Positions 35,566-45,001 are shown, numbered from the stretch's first letter. The stretch: DNA of 64,000 nucleotides from Nitrospina sp052156635 (GCF_052156635.1 NZ_JBQKUO010000004.1:310001-374000); one strand, 5' to 3'. Notes: generated by a model not told the origin, from the sequence alone. A program made the numbers and translations.

Positions 35566-37971
35566 ATGAACGAATTCACAGTCAACCAGAACGCATTCCG
35601 CTCGCTGGGCGTCGATTTTTCCTCCCACGAGGCGTTGATCGAATCCCTCCCCTTTTCAACAAACGACACGACCGCAGGCTCGGAAAGCGAACTGCAGGCC
35701 GCAGTGGAAGGCAACGCTCCGGATGTGGATCTGGCAGTCCGCATTCGTGAGTCCAGTTTCTTCGCCAGCGTGCTGAAGCGGTGCCGGGCGGGAGAGATCC
35801 CGAAAAAACAGGTGGCCGACCTCGAAGGATTCCTGGACGACAACAAACGACGGTTATGGGAAAACAGCTGGGTGCGGTTTCCGCTCACCGTGTTGGCCTC
35901 GGCCACCCAACAGTTATTCGAAGACGACCTACGGGCAAATAAAAAAGATCCCGCTGGGCCGCTCCGTGCTGACACGGATCGTTTCCTGTTTCAAAAAGAA
36001 GGGGAAACCTGGGTGCGCGTCCCGATCAGTTACCTGCTCAAGCTGGCACTTGCGGACTACTTGAACCGATCACCGTCCTTGCCCGCAATCTGCCGGGAGG
36101 AAGGCCCCCGGTTTTTCGATCATTTTCTGAACGACAATACGTCACCCGAAACGCATTCGTTTTATATCAGCTTCCTCGACGCGGAATCGGGCATGGGTCG
36201 CGCCCTGTCGCGGGAGACGGGTCAGCGCTACCTGCTCACGCAGGGCCTCATTCAATACGCCAATCTGAAATTTCAGCTCAAGGACCACGGGCAGGAGGGC
36301 ACCGTTTACTATTCGCCCCACCCTCCCCTGCGGCAGAAAAAACTGAACGAACTGATTCCCGATTCGTTTTACCGCGAACTGTTCATGAGTCCGTGCCTTT
36401 CCGGCTGGGACGACGGCGAAAAGAAACACGCCTACATGGCGCTCTGTCACGAAGTGCTGAGCCGCAGTCAACTCAACACCCTGACCAAACTGAAGGAGGC
36501 AGGCATCATCACGCGCAATCTGGTAAGCCTGCCCAACCCGTCGAACACCAGCCTCGCCAACAACGGCACACACATCAGCCTGGGGTCGCGAAAACTGACG
36601 GCGGCACTCGCCGATCCCTTATCCGGCCTTACCGAAGCGGATGAAAAGCGCATCGGTGACCTCGTCATCAAAATCACCGAACACTTTTTGCCGCTGTTTG
36701 TGGAAACATACAGCGCAGCGCCGTACCGCATGGACTTCACCGATTTCCATCCGGAAAAGGCGCTCGGGTTTCTGCCGCACGAATTGCATTACACGCACCT
36801 GCGCATGTTCTGGCGGCGTTGGAAGAAAAAAGCACGGCTCAAGTTTTTCAATCACCCCGTCACCCCATTCGGTCCGGAATGGCTGGACTCGGTGGTGCGC
36901 AGCTCCTTGGGATTGAAAGGCGATTTCATTGCGGATTTCCGCCTGATCGATTATCTCGTCTGCCTGCTCAGCACGGAACAGTGCCCCGGCCTCGACGGGA
37001 AATCCGGCAATCAGCAAAAACTCGCCCGCGACCTGATGCACATGGGCGTCTTTCACGATCAGATGCCTGTCTACTCGTTCTTCCGTCAGCGGCACTTTTC
37101 CAAAATGGGTTATTCCGGCTTTGAAGGACGGTATTATTCGCTGTTCCATAGCCTGCAGAACGATCTGGCTCACGCCGTCAACCTGCAACGACTGATCACG
37201 TTGTTCGCTTACCGTCTGATTGCCAGTGGCTCAATCACGCACCGAACCATTCCCGACGACCCGTTCTGCGAAAGCGAACGGCGGCAGATCGTATTCGCCG
37301 CCGCCATCAACCTGCCCACATTTTTCGTGAAAAACAACGGAGGCAACTTTTTCCTGCGGCATATTCTCAAATACACGGAAAACATCCGCATCAGTTCGCG
37401 CTATCCCGGTTCATTCCGCGTGCCCACACCAGAATACAAACAAGCGCTGGTCCGTCTTCTCCGTATGGAAGCGGCAGATCTCGTGTCCATGCTGGGGATG
37501 GAAGAAACCCTGCGCGACCTGGAAGTCCGGGTTCAGCACCCGGAGGAACATTCCACCGGAGGCAAACTGACCCGTTCTATATTACAGACGTGCGATGCGC
37601 AGTCGCCCTTTGATCTCGATGCGGAAACCTTCAACACCGCCGCCGAATCGCATTTCCGCGAGGGACTCCGAAAACAACACATCCAGGAATCGGTGGAAGA
37701 TCTGGCGGAACGATTCTGCCACAGCCGCAAATTCCACGAGTTCGTCCGGCGGCACGACCCCGGGTTTCTTGCCCGCGTTCACGGAACCCGGACGCGGGAG
37801 GTCTACTGGAACGGGCTTCCGGAAAAACTGTCGCAGGGCATGCTTTCTCTCAAAGAAGTGGAAAATTTATTGCAGGCATTGTTGCTGTCCATTCTTTTCG
37901 ATACCGAAAATCAAAATGCCAAAACACACGAACCCAAAAACTCCGACCTTACCCCGGCATCAGTATATTGA
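35566..37971 (+). CDS. Large protein of unknown function, first gene of a PSD/Lgt-like cassette
   Basis: From ATG 35566 the product is 801 residues, soluble, mostly helical and without signal peptide or obvious membrane segment. I recognise no catalytic motif or named family. Notable stretches include NNGTHISLGSRKLTAAL, ALGFLPHELHYTHLRMFWRRW and YYSLFHSLQNDLAHAVN, and several His/Trp/Tyr clusters that could form an active site. The frame is open back to 35311 but that part is low in coding character, overlaps the divergent gene's promoter region, and lacks a site; CGAAAGG precedes 35566. Its 3' end overlaps the PSD-family gene by 56 bases, so the two are translated from one message. Confidence 0.75.
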   Translation: MNEFTVNQNAFRSLGVDFSSHEALIESLPFSTNDTTAGSESELQAAVEGNAPDVDLAVRIRESSFFASVLKRCRAGEIPKKQVADLEGFLDDNKRRLWENSWVRFPLTVLASATQQLFEDDLRANKKDPAGPLRADTDRFLFQKEGETWVRVPISYLLKLALADYLNRSPSLPAICREEGPRFFDHFLNDNTSPETHSFYISFLDAESGMGRALSRETGQRYLLTQGLIQYANLKFQLKDHGQEGTVYYSPHPPLRQKKLNELIPDSFYRELFMSPCLSGWDDGEKKHAYMALCHEVLSRSQLNTLTKLKEAGIITRNLVSLPNPSNTSLANNGTHISLGSRKLTAALADPLSGLTEADEKRIGDLVIKITEHFLPLFVETYSAAPYRMDFTDFHPEKALGFLPHELHYTHLRMFWRRWKKKARLKFFNHPVTPFGPEWLDSVVRSSLGLKGDFIADFRLIDYLVCLLSTEQCPGLDGKSGNQQKLARDLMHMGVFHDQMPVYSFFRQRHFSKMGYSGFEGRYYSLFHSLQNDLAHAVNLQRLITLFAYRLIASGSITHRTIPDDPFCESERRQIVFAAAINLPTFFVKNNGGNFFLRHILKYTENIRISSRYPGSFRVPTPEYKQALVRLLRMEAADLVSMLGMEETLRDLEVRVQHPEEHSTGGKLTRSILQTCDAQSPFDLDAETFNTAAESHFREGLRKQHIQESVEDLAERFCHSRKFHEFVRRHDPGFLARVHGTRTREVYWNGLPEKLSQGMLSLKEVENLLQALLLSILFDTENQNAKTHEPKNSDLTPASVY

Positions 37972-38968
37972 CGGCGAGACAGGAGCCATCGTCAACGAAC
38001 GTCTGTTGAACGATCCGCTGATTCGGTTTCTGTACTCGCAGGTACGCGAGAGCGCTCCCTTTCTGTTTCGCCTGATGACCGGAAAACACTGGTCGCGCTG
38101 GGTGGGCTATCTGAATTACGAATCTCAACTGGGAGCAAAACTGTGCGGAAACGAACAATTTTTGAAAGAATGCGGCATCCGCTGGCAGGAATGCGTCGAA
38201 CCCGTCTGGCGGCTCGACACACCACGCAAAATTTTTGAACGGCAGATCCGTTACTGGGAATGTCGCCCCTTGCCCCCTGCGCCCGAGGCGGTGGTCTCCC
38301 CGGCGGACAGCCGCGTGCTGGTGGGATCGTTCCAGAAAACAAGCCTGCTTCCGGTGAAACACAAGTTTTTCGACTACGAAGAACTGCTGGGCGACCGGCC
38401 CGTCTGGCGCAAAGCCTTTACCGGGGGCGATTTCGCCCTCTTCCGGCTGACGCCGGAAAAATACCATTACAACCACTGTCCCGTCTCCGGGGAGGTGCGC
38501 GATTTTTACGAGATCGACGGCCGCTACCATTCGTGCAACCCCGGTGCGTTGATCGCCTTCGCCACGCCCTGTTCGAAGAACAAACGCACCGTGACCATTC
38601 TCGATACCGATGTCCCCGGCGGCACGGGACTGGGTCTCGTAGCCATGGTGGAGGTGGTGGCGCTCATGATCGGCGAGGTGGTGCAGTGCTACAGCAACCA
38701 TCAGTACACCGATCCGCAACCGATGACATCGGGACGGTACCTGGTCAAAGGCCAGCCGAAAAGCCTGTTCCGTCCGGGAAGCAGCACCACGATTCTGATA
38801 TTCCAGCAGGACCGAGTCGAATTCGATGCACGCATCCTCGCCAACCTCAAAAACCCGTTTGCCGAAAGCCGCTATTCCCTCGGCCTGGAAACACCCCTGG
38901 TGGAAACCGACGTCAAGGTACGGTCGCGGATCGGTTCACGCAAACCCACAAACGGAACCGCAAAATGA
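37916..38968 (+). CDS. Phosphatidylserine decarboxylase family protein
   Basis: The 350-residue product carries the marks of a pyruvoyl-dependent PSD: SPADSRV at about 128-134, the substrate-site YHYNHCPVSG at 183-192, and the self-cleavage site LFRPGSSTTILIF with GSS at 288-290, where the first Ser should become the pyruvoyl group. The N-terminal 120 residues are longer than in the short bacterial forms and match the larger PSD subfamily. PSD makes phosphatidylethanolamine; a specialised decarboxylase acting on another phospho-substrate is also possible given the neighbours. It overlaps the 801-residue gene upstream and, by ATGA, the Lgt-like gene downstream. Confidence 0.82.
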   Translation: MPKHTNPKTPTLPRHQYIDGETGAIVNERLLNDPLIRFLYSQVRESAPFLFRLMTGKHWSRWVGYLNYESQLGAKLCGNEQFLKECGIRWQECVEPVWRLDTPRKIFERQIRYWECRPLPPAPEAVVSPADSRVLVGSFQKTSLLPVKHKFFDYEELLGDRPVWRKAFTGGDFALFRLTPEKYHYNHCPVSGEVRDFYEIDGRYHSCNPGALIAFATPCSKNKRTVTILDTDVPGGTGLGLVAMVEVVALMIGEVVQCYSNHQYTDPQPMTSGRYLVKGQPKSLFRPGSSTTILIFQQDRVEFDARILANLKNPFAESRYSLGLETPLVETDVKVRSRIGSRKPTNGTAK

Positions 38969-40017
38969 CTGCCAACAGGATTTTCTTTGCAGGGATGGTT
39001 TTATTCTCCGCCGTTTATCTTTACATGGGATGCAAGTACTTGCCACGCGAACGGTTTCAGTTTCTCGCGGTCATCCCGGTGCGCAAGCGCGAGGACGGAA
39101 GCTGGGAATCCTTAAACCTCACTTATTACGGCCTGCTCACCGCCACCGCTCTGGGCCTGGGCGTAATGATGTTTTTTACGTTGAGCACGGGAGCCGGTGC
39201 GGCGCTCGATTCCAGCCTGCTGTTTCTGACGCTGGTAGTGGGGGCCGGACTGTTTGCGGCGCGCGTATTCTCGCAATGGGTGGAAGGCAAGCAGCACACG
39301 TTCACCACGCAGGGTGCCTTCTGGGCCGGAGGCGCACTGGCCCTGCCGGTGCTGGGTTTGATCAACGCCCTGCCGGGACATTTCCAAATCGACTCCCTTC
39401 CCATGCTCCCTGTGTTCGCCGCACTGACGGTCGGTTACTGCATGGCGGAAGGTTGGGGACGGCTGGCCTGCATGAGTTTCGGTTGCTGTTACGGCAAACC
39501 CCTGCACGAGATGCCGCTGGGGTTGCGCCGCCTTTTCGAAAACCACTGCTTCCGCTTTGAAGGCGCGACCAAAAAAATCGCCTACGCGCAGGGGTGGGAA
39601 GAAGTTCCCGTGTTCCCCATTCAGGCCCTCACTGCCGCCCTGCACCTGGTTGGCGGTAGCATCGCCCTCGCTTTTTTTCTCGCATCCAAGTTTCTCATCG
39701 CTTTTTTGATTTCCGTCGGAGTTTCTCAGGGGTGGCGCTTCGCCTCGGAGTTTCTACGTCGCGACCACCGCGGTGCGGGACGCTGGAGCGTGTATCAGAA
39801 AGGCGCGCTGATAGCACTGGCGTATGCGGGTCTTATTGGATGCCTCCTTCCGGAGCCTCCCCTGACCGTGTCCATCGCACAAGCGTGGCCGTCCATCTTT
39901 CAATGGAAAGCGGTAATGTGGACGCTCATCTTCTGCGTCATCACCTTCCTCTACATGGGACGGAGCCAGGTGACCGAATCGCAGGTAACCTTCCGCGTGC
40001 GCACCGACCGGATATAA
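38965..40017 (+). CDS. Lgt-like (prolipoprotein diacylglyceryl transferase family) membrane protein
   Basis: The 350-residue product is hydrophobic with about eight membrane segments. It contains the Lgt-superfamily signature around GWGRLACMSFGCCYGKP followed by a PIQALTA segment, where true Lgt has a 'GRxxNFxN' and 'HPxQLYE' region; the family's HGGLG motif is not evident. It is thus probably not the housekeeping Lgt but a relative that may move a glyceryl or phospholipid head group. It starts in an ATGA overlap with the PSD-family stop, the third gene of the cassette. No terminator is clear after it, and the next gene is convergent. Confidence 0.72.
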   Translation: MTANRIFFAGMVLFSAVYLYMGCKYLPRERFQFLAVIPVRKREDGSWESLNLTYYGLLTATALGLGVMMFFTLSTGAGAALDSSLLFLTLVVGAGLFAARVFSQWVEGKQHTFTTQGAFWAGGALALPVLGLINALPGHFQIDSLPMLPVFAALTVGYCMAEGWGRLACMSFGCCYGKPLHEMPLGLRRLFENHCFRFEGATKKIAYAQGWEEVPVFPIQALTAALHLVGGSIALAFFLASKFLIAFLISVGVSQGWRFASEFLRRDHRGAGRWSVYQKGALIALAYAGLIGCLLPEPPLTVSIAQAWPSIFQWKAVMWTLIFCVITFLYMGRSQVTESQVTFRVRTDRI

Positions 40018-40050
40018 ATTCGGCCACCTCGGTAACTCGACTTCTGGATT

Positions 40051-40779
40051 TCACCCGGTGTTGCAGACGCATTCGTATTCATTGTCGTCCAGCCAGCGGA
40101 TCGAAATGTAGTCGGGAAAGGCGACGGTGTCTTTCTGGAAAATGGCGGACTCGATCTGCCCGCAGGTGAGGTTTTGCACGCCGGTGAAATCGCATCCTGA
40201 AATATCCACTTCAGCGAAGTCCACATCCTTCAGGTTGGCGTTGTTGAACCTGACGTTATACAGGTCCGAGCCAGTGAAGTCGGCCCCTTCCAGGTTGGCG
40301 CCGGTGAAATCGGCTTCATCCACGCGCGTGTAACGCAGGTCGGCTTCAAACAGGTTGGCGTTGCGGAACACGGCTTGCTTCAGCGCCCCCGCTTTCAATT
40401 CCGCCCGCTGGAAATTGGCTCCTTCCAGGTTCGCGCCCTCCAGGTAGGCTCCGGTGAGGTTGGCTTCAGAGAAATTGGCGTTGGTGAAGTTGGAGTGACG
40501 CAGGTCCGCCCCTTCCAGTTCCGATCCGGCAAACGAGGCCCCGGTGAAACGACTGTGGCTCATGTTGGCTTCCAGCAGGCTGGACTGGGAGACGTCCGCC
40601 GTCTCCGCCTGGACCTGCAGCAGTCGCGCCCGGTAAAACTGCGAATAGGTGAGGACACAGTTCGACAGGTTGGCCGCGGTCAAATCCGCTTCCGCGAAAT
40701 CCGACTGGCTCAAATCACGGCCGCTGAAATCCATCTCCTTCAATTCGCGGCCGCTGAAATCGCGATCGTCTGCCGTCAT
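40051..40779 (-). CDS. Pentapeptide-repeat protein
   Basis: The 242-residue product is made of about thirty A(D/N)LXX-type repeats (for instance ANLEGANFQRAEL) from residue 7 to about 200, which fold as a right-handed quadrilateral beta-helix. The last 35 residues are non-repetitive with three cysteines. Members are often DNA mimics such as gyrase inhibitors, or scaffold proteins; nothing here selects one role. It is convergent with the Lgt-like gene and follows a small gene on the same strand. Confidence 0.85.
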   Translation of the reverse strand: MTADDRDFSGRELKEMDFSGRDLSQSDFAEADLTAANLSNCVLTYSQFYRARLLQVQAETADVSQSSLLEANMSHSRFTGASFAGSELEGADLRHSNFTNANFSEANLTGAYLEGANLEGANFQRAELKAGALKQAVFRNANLFEADLRYTRVDEADFTGANLEGADFTGSDLYNVRFNNANLKDVDFAEVDISGCDFTGVQNLTCGQIESAIFQKDTVAFPDYISIRWLDDNEYECVCNTG

Positions 40780-40831
40780 GCTTTCATTCCAGGTGGGATT
40801 GTTTTTCGACGCGAATGCGCCGGGGAAATGC

Positions 40832-41014
40832 TCACTCTTTTTTGCGGGGGTAGTCGAATTCGATGACGCCCTGCTGGCCTTTCTGCTGGATGCCGCGTCG
40901 CCGCGCCTTCTGCAAAATATCCTGAACGTTTTTGCCCTTCTCTTCCGGCCGCTTTCCCTTGTTTGATTTTTCCGGCGGGGGAGGTGTCTCCGTAGATTTG
41001 TCTTTCTCGTTCAT
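40832..41014 (-). CDS. Small Lys/Glu-rich protein of unknown function
   Basis: The 60-residue product begins MNEKDKSTETPPPPEK and is highly charged and probably disordered, ending in GVIEFDYPRKKE. ATG 41014 is the first sensible start just after the stop of the zinc-ribbon gene upstream; the ribosome site is weak. No family recognised. Support is the position in a compact same-strand pair and a coding-like composition. Confidence 0.45.
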   Translation of the reverse strand: MNEKDKSTETPPPPEKSNKGKRPEEKGKNVQDILQKARRRGIQQKGQQGVIEFDYPRKKE

Positions 41015-41028
41015 GTGCGAATCCGGGC

Positions 41029-41364
41029 TCACGCTTCGCCTGCGGGTTTGTCTTTCGGCTGACTCATCGCGCTCATCAACCGGCGCAGTTGAAAGGCCTG
41101 CGGCGACGTGGTCTTCACCATCGAAGGCGTCCGGCATTTGGGGCAGACGTCATGTCTTCGCACGGACCGCCACAGCGTGTACATCACGCCGGGCACAATG
41201 TAGAACAGGTACAACAGGACCTCGATGACGATGTGGCCGCGGCGCACATTGATGGGCTGACGCTGGCATCCGCAGGTGAGACAGATGTAATCCTTGCTGA
41301 AATCCACCCCGCCAACGACGTTCTTTCTGGGCCTGGGCTGTTGTTTTCGAATCGGTTGACTCAT
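41029..41364 (-). CDS. Membrane-anchored zinc-ribbon protein of unknown function
   Basis: The 111-residue product has CLTCGC near residue 28 and CPKC near residue 74, enough for one zinc ribbon, with one membrane segment between them (VIEVLLYLFYIVPGVMYTLW). Both metal half-sites would thus have to lie on the same side of the membrane via a hairpin or re-entrant segment. GGAGG lies eight bases ahead of ATG 41364. The small charged gene at 41014 follows after 14 bases, so they are probably co-transcribed. Confidence 0.65.
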   Translation of the reverse strand: MSQPIRKQQPRPRKNVVGGVDFSKDYICLTCGCQRQPINVRRGHIVIEVLLYLFYIVPGVMYTLWRSVRRHDVCPKCRTPSMVKTTSPQAFQLRRLMSAMSQPKDKPAGEA

Positions 41365-41510
41365 GCCCCGCACCTCCGCAATGCTGTCCCCCATTGACAG
41401 TTGAATTCTAATTTTACCACTTTCGCAGATTTTGAGAAGAAGAGAGGAAAAAGATTCTCGACGGCGCGGAAAGCCGGGATGGGCCAGGAAACTTATGCGA
41501 AATAGGCGCG

Positions 41511-42608
41511 TTAAACCGCGGCGAGGTGGGTGTCTTCGTACAACGTGTCGCGTTCCATCGGCAGGCGGCCGGACTCGACGATCATGTCGATGATCTCGCG
41601 CTGGTGGAAGATCTGGTCGGTGGTCGCGCCCGCGGCGTGGATGATTTTTTCCTCGACCACGGTGCCGTCCATATCGTCCGCGCCGAAGGACATCGACAAC
41701 TGCGCAATCTTGGGTGAAATCATGATCCAGAACGCCTTGATGTGCGGAAAATTATCAAGCATGAGGCGGCTGACCGCCAGAGCACGCAGGTCCAGCTGAC
41801 CCGACGTCGGCGGCAGGAAATGCAGGTTGGTGTTTTCCGGATGGAACGCCAGCGGGATGAACGTCACGAATCCGCCGGTCTTGTCCTGCAACTCGCGCAG
41901 GCGCACCAGGTGATCGACGCGTTCCTCCGCGAACTCCAGGTGACCGTACAGCATGGTGGCGTTGCTCTTGAGACCGACGCCGTGCGCCGTCTCGTGCACC
42001 TCCAGCCAGCGCTCGCCGGTGATCTTGTCATTGCAGATTTTCTTGCGCGCGCGTTTGGCGAAAATCTCCGCGCCGCCGCCGGGAATGGATCCCAGCCCCG
42101 CCGCGTACAACTCCTCCAGCGTGTCCTTGAGCGGCTTGCCCGCAAGCTTTGCCAGGTAATCCAGCTCCACCGCCGTGAACGCCTGCAGGTGGACTTCCGG
42201 AAAACGTTCCTTCAGGCCGCGCACCATGTCGAGGTAGATCGAGTACGGCCAGTCCGGGTGCAGGCCGCCGACGATGTGAAACTCGCTGACCTTGCCGTTC
42301 TGGTAGGCCTGCGCGTCGGAGAAGATTTCCTCCAGCGATTTTTCGTAGGCGTTGGGCGCGTCGGGCTTGACGCCGAACGCGCAGAAGTTGCAGGTGTGGA
42401 TGCAGACGTTGGTCGGGTTGATGTGGCGGTTGTGGATGAAGAACGCGTTGTCGCCGTTTTTGCGCTCACGCACGATGGTGGCCAGACGGCCGACGCCCAA
42501 CAGGTCCGGCGTCTTGAACAGCGTCACGCCGTCGTCGAACGACAGGCGCTCGCCCGCTTTCACTTTGTCTTCAATGGCTTTCAGCCGCTCATCCAGAAAC
42601 TCAAACAC
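41511..42608 (-). CDS. mqnE: Aminofutalosine synthase (menaquinone, futalosine pathway)
   Basis: MqnE is a radical SAM enzyme that joins SAM-derived adenosyl to chorismate-derived 3-enolpyruvylbenzoate to give aminofutalosine. The ~365-residue product has the cluster motif CIHTCNFCAF (cysteines at about 69, 73 and 76) and family segments such as HIVGGLHPDWPYS and SIPGGGAEIF. GTG 42608 is chosen because GGAG lies seven bases upstream; an in-frame TTG at 42638 is the alternative. MqnC is the closest look-alike, but the sequence and length favour MqnE. A strong promoter lies at 42650-42679. The UbiA-type gene is directly upstream on the same strand. Confidence 0.88.
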   Translation of the reverse strand: MFEFLDERLKAIEDKVKAGERLSFDDGVTLFKTPDLLGVGRLATIVRERKNGDNAFFIHNRHINPTNVCIHTCNFCAFGVKPDAPNAYEKSLEEIFSDAQAYQNGKVSEFHIVGGLHPDWPYSIYLDMVRGLKERFPEVHLQAFTAVELDYLAKLAGKPLKDTLEELYAAGLGSIPGGGAEIFAKRARKKICNDKITGERWLEVHETAHGVGLKSNATMLYGHLEFAEERVDHLVRLRELQDKTGGFVTFIPLAFHPENTNLHFLPPTSGQLDLRALAVSRLMLDNFPHIKAFWIMISPKIAQLSMSFGADDMDGTVVEEKIIHAAGATTDQIFHQREIIDMIVESGRLPMERDTLYEDTHLAAV

Positions 42609-42649
42609 CACAACACTCCATAAAGTCCGTTGATTCAATAGAGGAAGGG

Positions 42650-42679
42650 ATTATACCCGATTCCGCCCCCCTAACGCAA
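42650..42679 (-). promoter_or_regulatory. Putative promoter of mqnE
   Basis: On the minus strand a perfect TATAAT (42650-42655) follows TTGCGT (42674-42679) by 18 bases, about 40 bases before the GTG start. Confidence 0.6.
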
Positions 42680-42744
42680 AGGTTTGGAAAAGGCCCCAAA
42701 ATCTGCCAATCCAGATCTGTGTGCACCCTTGGTCCCCTCTTATG

Positions 42745-43602
42745 TTACACCCACAGGCAGTCGATGATGACGAGGATCATGAGGGTGAGGCTGATGAGTC
42801 CGTTCACATTGAAGAAGGCGATGTTCACGCGCGTCAGGTCGTCTTCCCTGACGATGGCATGCTCGTAGATCAGCAATCCCGCCACCGCCAGCACGCCGAC
42901 GAGATAGGTCACGCCCAGCAAGGGCGACAGGTACATCACCCCCAGCAGGAACAACACCATCATGGCGTGCGCGGCGCGGGCGAACAGCAGTCCACGGCCG
43001 ATACCAAAATGCTCGGGGATGGAGTGCAGGCGGTTCTTTTTATCGGCCTCGACGTCCATGCAGGCGTAAATGATGTCGAAGCCGGTCAGCCAGAACACCA
43101 CCGCCGCGCCCAGCACCAGCGAGGTGAAGGAAATCTCCTCGCGGATCGCCACCCACGCCCCCACCGGCGCCACCGACAGGGCAAATCCCAGAAACACGTG
43201 CGAGTACGGGGTGAAGCGTTTGGTGATCGAGTAGAAGAAGACGATGGCCAGCGCCACCGGCGACAACCACAGCGCGAGGCGATTCAGCATGCCGGCGGCG
43301 AAGATGAAGATGGCGGACGACACAATAAGGAACGCCCAGTACTGCCCCGTCCCCACTTTGCCCGCTGGCAGGGCGCGGTTTTCCGTACGCGGGTTTTTCG
43401 CGTCCAGGCGGGCGTCGACGATGCGGTTGAAGGCCATGGCGGCGTTCCTCGCGCCGAACATGCAAAGCAGGATCCACAGCATCTGCTCCCACGTGGGCAG
43501 GCCCCCGGCCGCGAGGAAGGCGCTCATCACAGCGAACGGCAGGGCGAACACGGTGTGTTGAATTTTGATGTCCGCGAAGATGATTTTCAGTTGTTCCCAC
43601 AT
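42745..43602 (-). CDS. mqnP: UbiA-type prenyltransferase, probably MqnP
   Basis: The 285-residue membrane protein has about eight to nine hydrophobic helices and both Asp-rich motifs of the UbiA superfamily: NRIVDARLDAKN (about residue 59) and DVEADKKNRLHS (about 185). Members attach a polyprenyl chain to an aromatic acid. The 4-hydroxybenzoate-type sequence with mqnE as neighbour supports prenylation of the 1,4-dihydroxy-6-naphthoate intermediate in the futalosine pathway. The alternative is UbiA of ubiquinone synthesis. Neither is tested. Confidence 0.75.
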   Translation of the reverse strand: MWEQLKIIFADIKIQHTVFALPFAVMSAFLAAGGLPTWEQMLWILLCMFGARNAAMAFNRIVDARLDAKNPRTENRALPAGKVGTGQYWAFLIVSSAIFIFAAGMLNRLALWLSPVALAIVFFYSITKRFTPYSHVFLGFALSVAPVGAWVAIREEISFTSLVLGAAVVFWLTGFDIIYACMDVEADKKNRLHSIPEHFGIGRGLLFARAAHAMMVLFLLGVMYLSPLLGVTYLVGVLAVAGLLIYEHAIVREDDLTRVNIAFFNVNGLISLTLMILVIIDCLWV

Positions 43603-43747
43603 GCGGTTTCGTCCACACTATTTCGGAAGAGGGAGAAGCGGTCCGGCAAATGGCAACCGCCGATGAACACGGGTAAAAAAAGAGAAAATCTTTCTATTAA
43701 GAAGCCGTGGATTCACTAACACCAATTTCTCATTCACAGGCACGCGC

Positions 43748-44905
43748 ATGACCGTCACCGAGACCGCCGGAAAGCCCGCCGAGCGACCCGATATTTCCAT
43801 AAAAAACGGCACCGCGCATCTATATTTCGCCTACGACGTCGGCTTCGCCATCAACCTCGATGAAGCCGACCGGCACATCACCGCGCCCAAAGGCCGCTCG
43901 CAGATCCAGGCGAAGCGGCGCGTCAGCAAGTATTTCCAGCTGACCCCGTCGCCCGTGTGGATGTCCACGCCGGTGGATGCGTTCCAGATCACTCCGCGCC
44001 ACACCACGGAAAGCCGGGTGAACGCCCTGCTGTTTGAGTTCGGCGCGGTGTCGATCGACCTCGTCGTCCCCTTCTCCGGCACGCTGACGGAACTGGTGGC
44101 GTTCATCGAAACCGCCTACGAGAGCGAGGGACTGCGACAGCACGCCCGGCGCGCCCTCGACCAGGTCCTGAAGGACATCGGCCCTTCCGTCAGCCGCCTG
44201 TCGGTCTCGCCGCATTTCGAGGACTACTTCGTGTTCCAGATCGAGGAGTTCGATCCCCACGTCAGCGTGCACGATCTCATCGAAAAGTATCCGGAGACCG
44301 TCGCCCGCCTTCTGCGCGGCGAGCGCGAGCGGTTGTCGCACGAGGAGACCGAGGATATCATCTCCAACCGCATTTCGTACGGGCTGGAGGACGTCACCTT
44401 CGTCGGCTGGGATTGCGCGCTGGTGTACGACACCGAACCGGAGGACATCTGCACGGTGCTCGAGTACACCAACGTGGCGCTCCTCGAGTTCGCGTTCCTG
44501 AACAACAAGCTGAACCAGGCGCTCGACGAGTTTTACGATCACCTGCCGCCGGCGGCGGGCGGAAAGTCAGCGAGCAAGTTCAAGTCGCTGGCACCGAAAC
44601 TGCGCAGCATCGGCCAGTTCCAGCTCGACACCGAGATCATCTTCGACGGCGTGACCAACTCGCTCAAACTGTTCGGCGACGTGTTCCTGGCGCGGCTGTA
44701 CGACCTCGCCTCCCGCCAGTTGGGCCTGGAGGACTGGCAGGAGAGCATCCAGCGCAAGCTGGACACCATCGAGAGCATTTACGGCAAGCTGTCGGACGCC
44801 GAGGCGACCCGGCGCCTGGAGACGTTGGAATGGATCATCATTGTGCTGATCGCCGTCTCCATCCTCCTCCCTTTCATCCCCGGCCTCTCCGGCATGATGC
44901 ACTGA
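43748..44905 (+). CDS. Rmd1/YagE (DUF155) family protein
   Basis: The 385-residue product has the DUF155 layout: an N-terminal region of variable sequence, the central conserved part including WDCALVYDTEPEDICTVLEYTNVALLEF (about 230-257), and a C-terminal membrane anchor (IIIVLIAVSILLPFIPGL). Yeast Rmd1 and RMND1 are mitochondrial-membrane proteins linked to translation; the bacterial function is not established. No RBS of note is seen before the ATG. It is followed by the ABC exporter after 96 bases. Confidence 0.8.
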   Translation: MTVTETAGKPAERPDISIKNGTAHLYFAYDVGFAINLDEADRHITAPKGRSQIQAKRRVSKYFQLTPSPVWMSTPVDAFQITPRHTTESRVNALLFEFGAVSIDLVVPFSGTLTELVAFIETAYESEGLRQHARRALDQVLKDIGPSVSRLSVSPHFEDYFVFQIEEFDPHVSVHDLIEKYPETVARLLRGERERLSHEETEDIISNRISYGLEDVTFVGWDCALVYDTEPEDICTVLEYTNVALLEFAFLNNKLNQALDEFYDHLPPAAGGKSASKFKSLAPKLRSIGQFQLDTEIIFDGVTNSLKLFGDVFLARLYDLASRQLGLEDWQESIQRKLDTIESIYGKLSDAEATRRLETLEWIIIVLIAVSILLPFIPGLSGMMH

Positions 44906-45001
44906 CAATCCCCCTGCCCTTCGCAAAAATTTTCGGTTCCGCGTTGTGGCGGTTGACGGTATGATGTGGCCTCGCAAATCAACCCCAACCCCAGTCACCC
45001 T

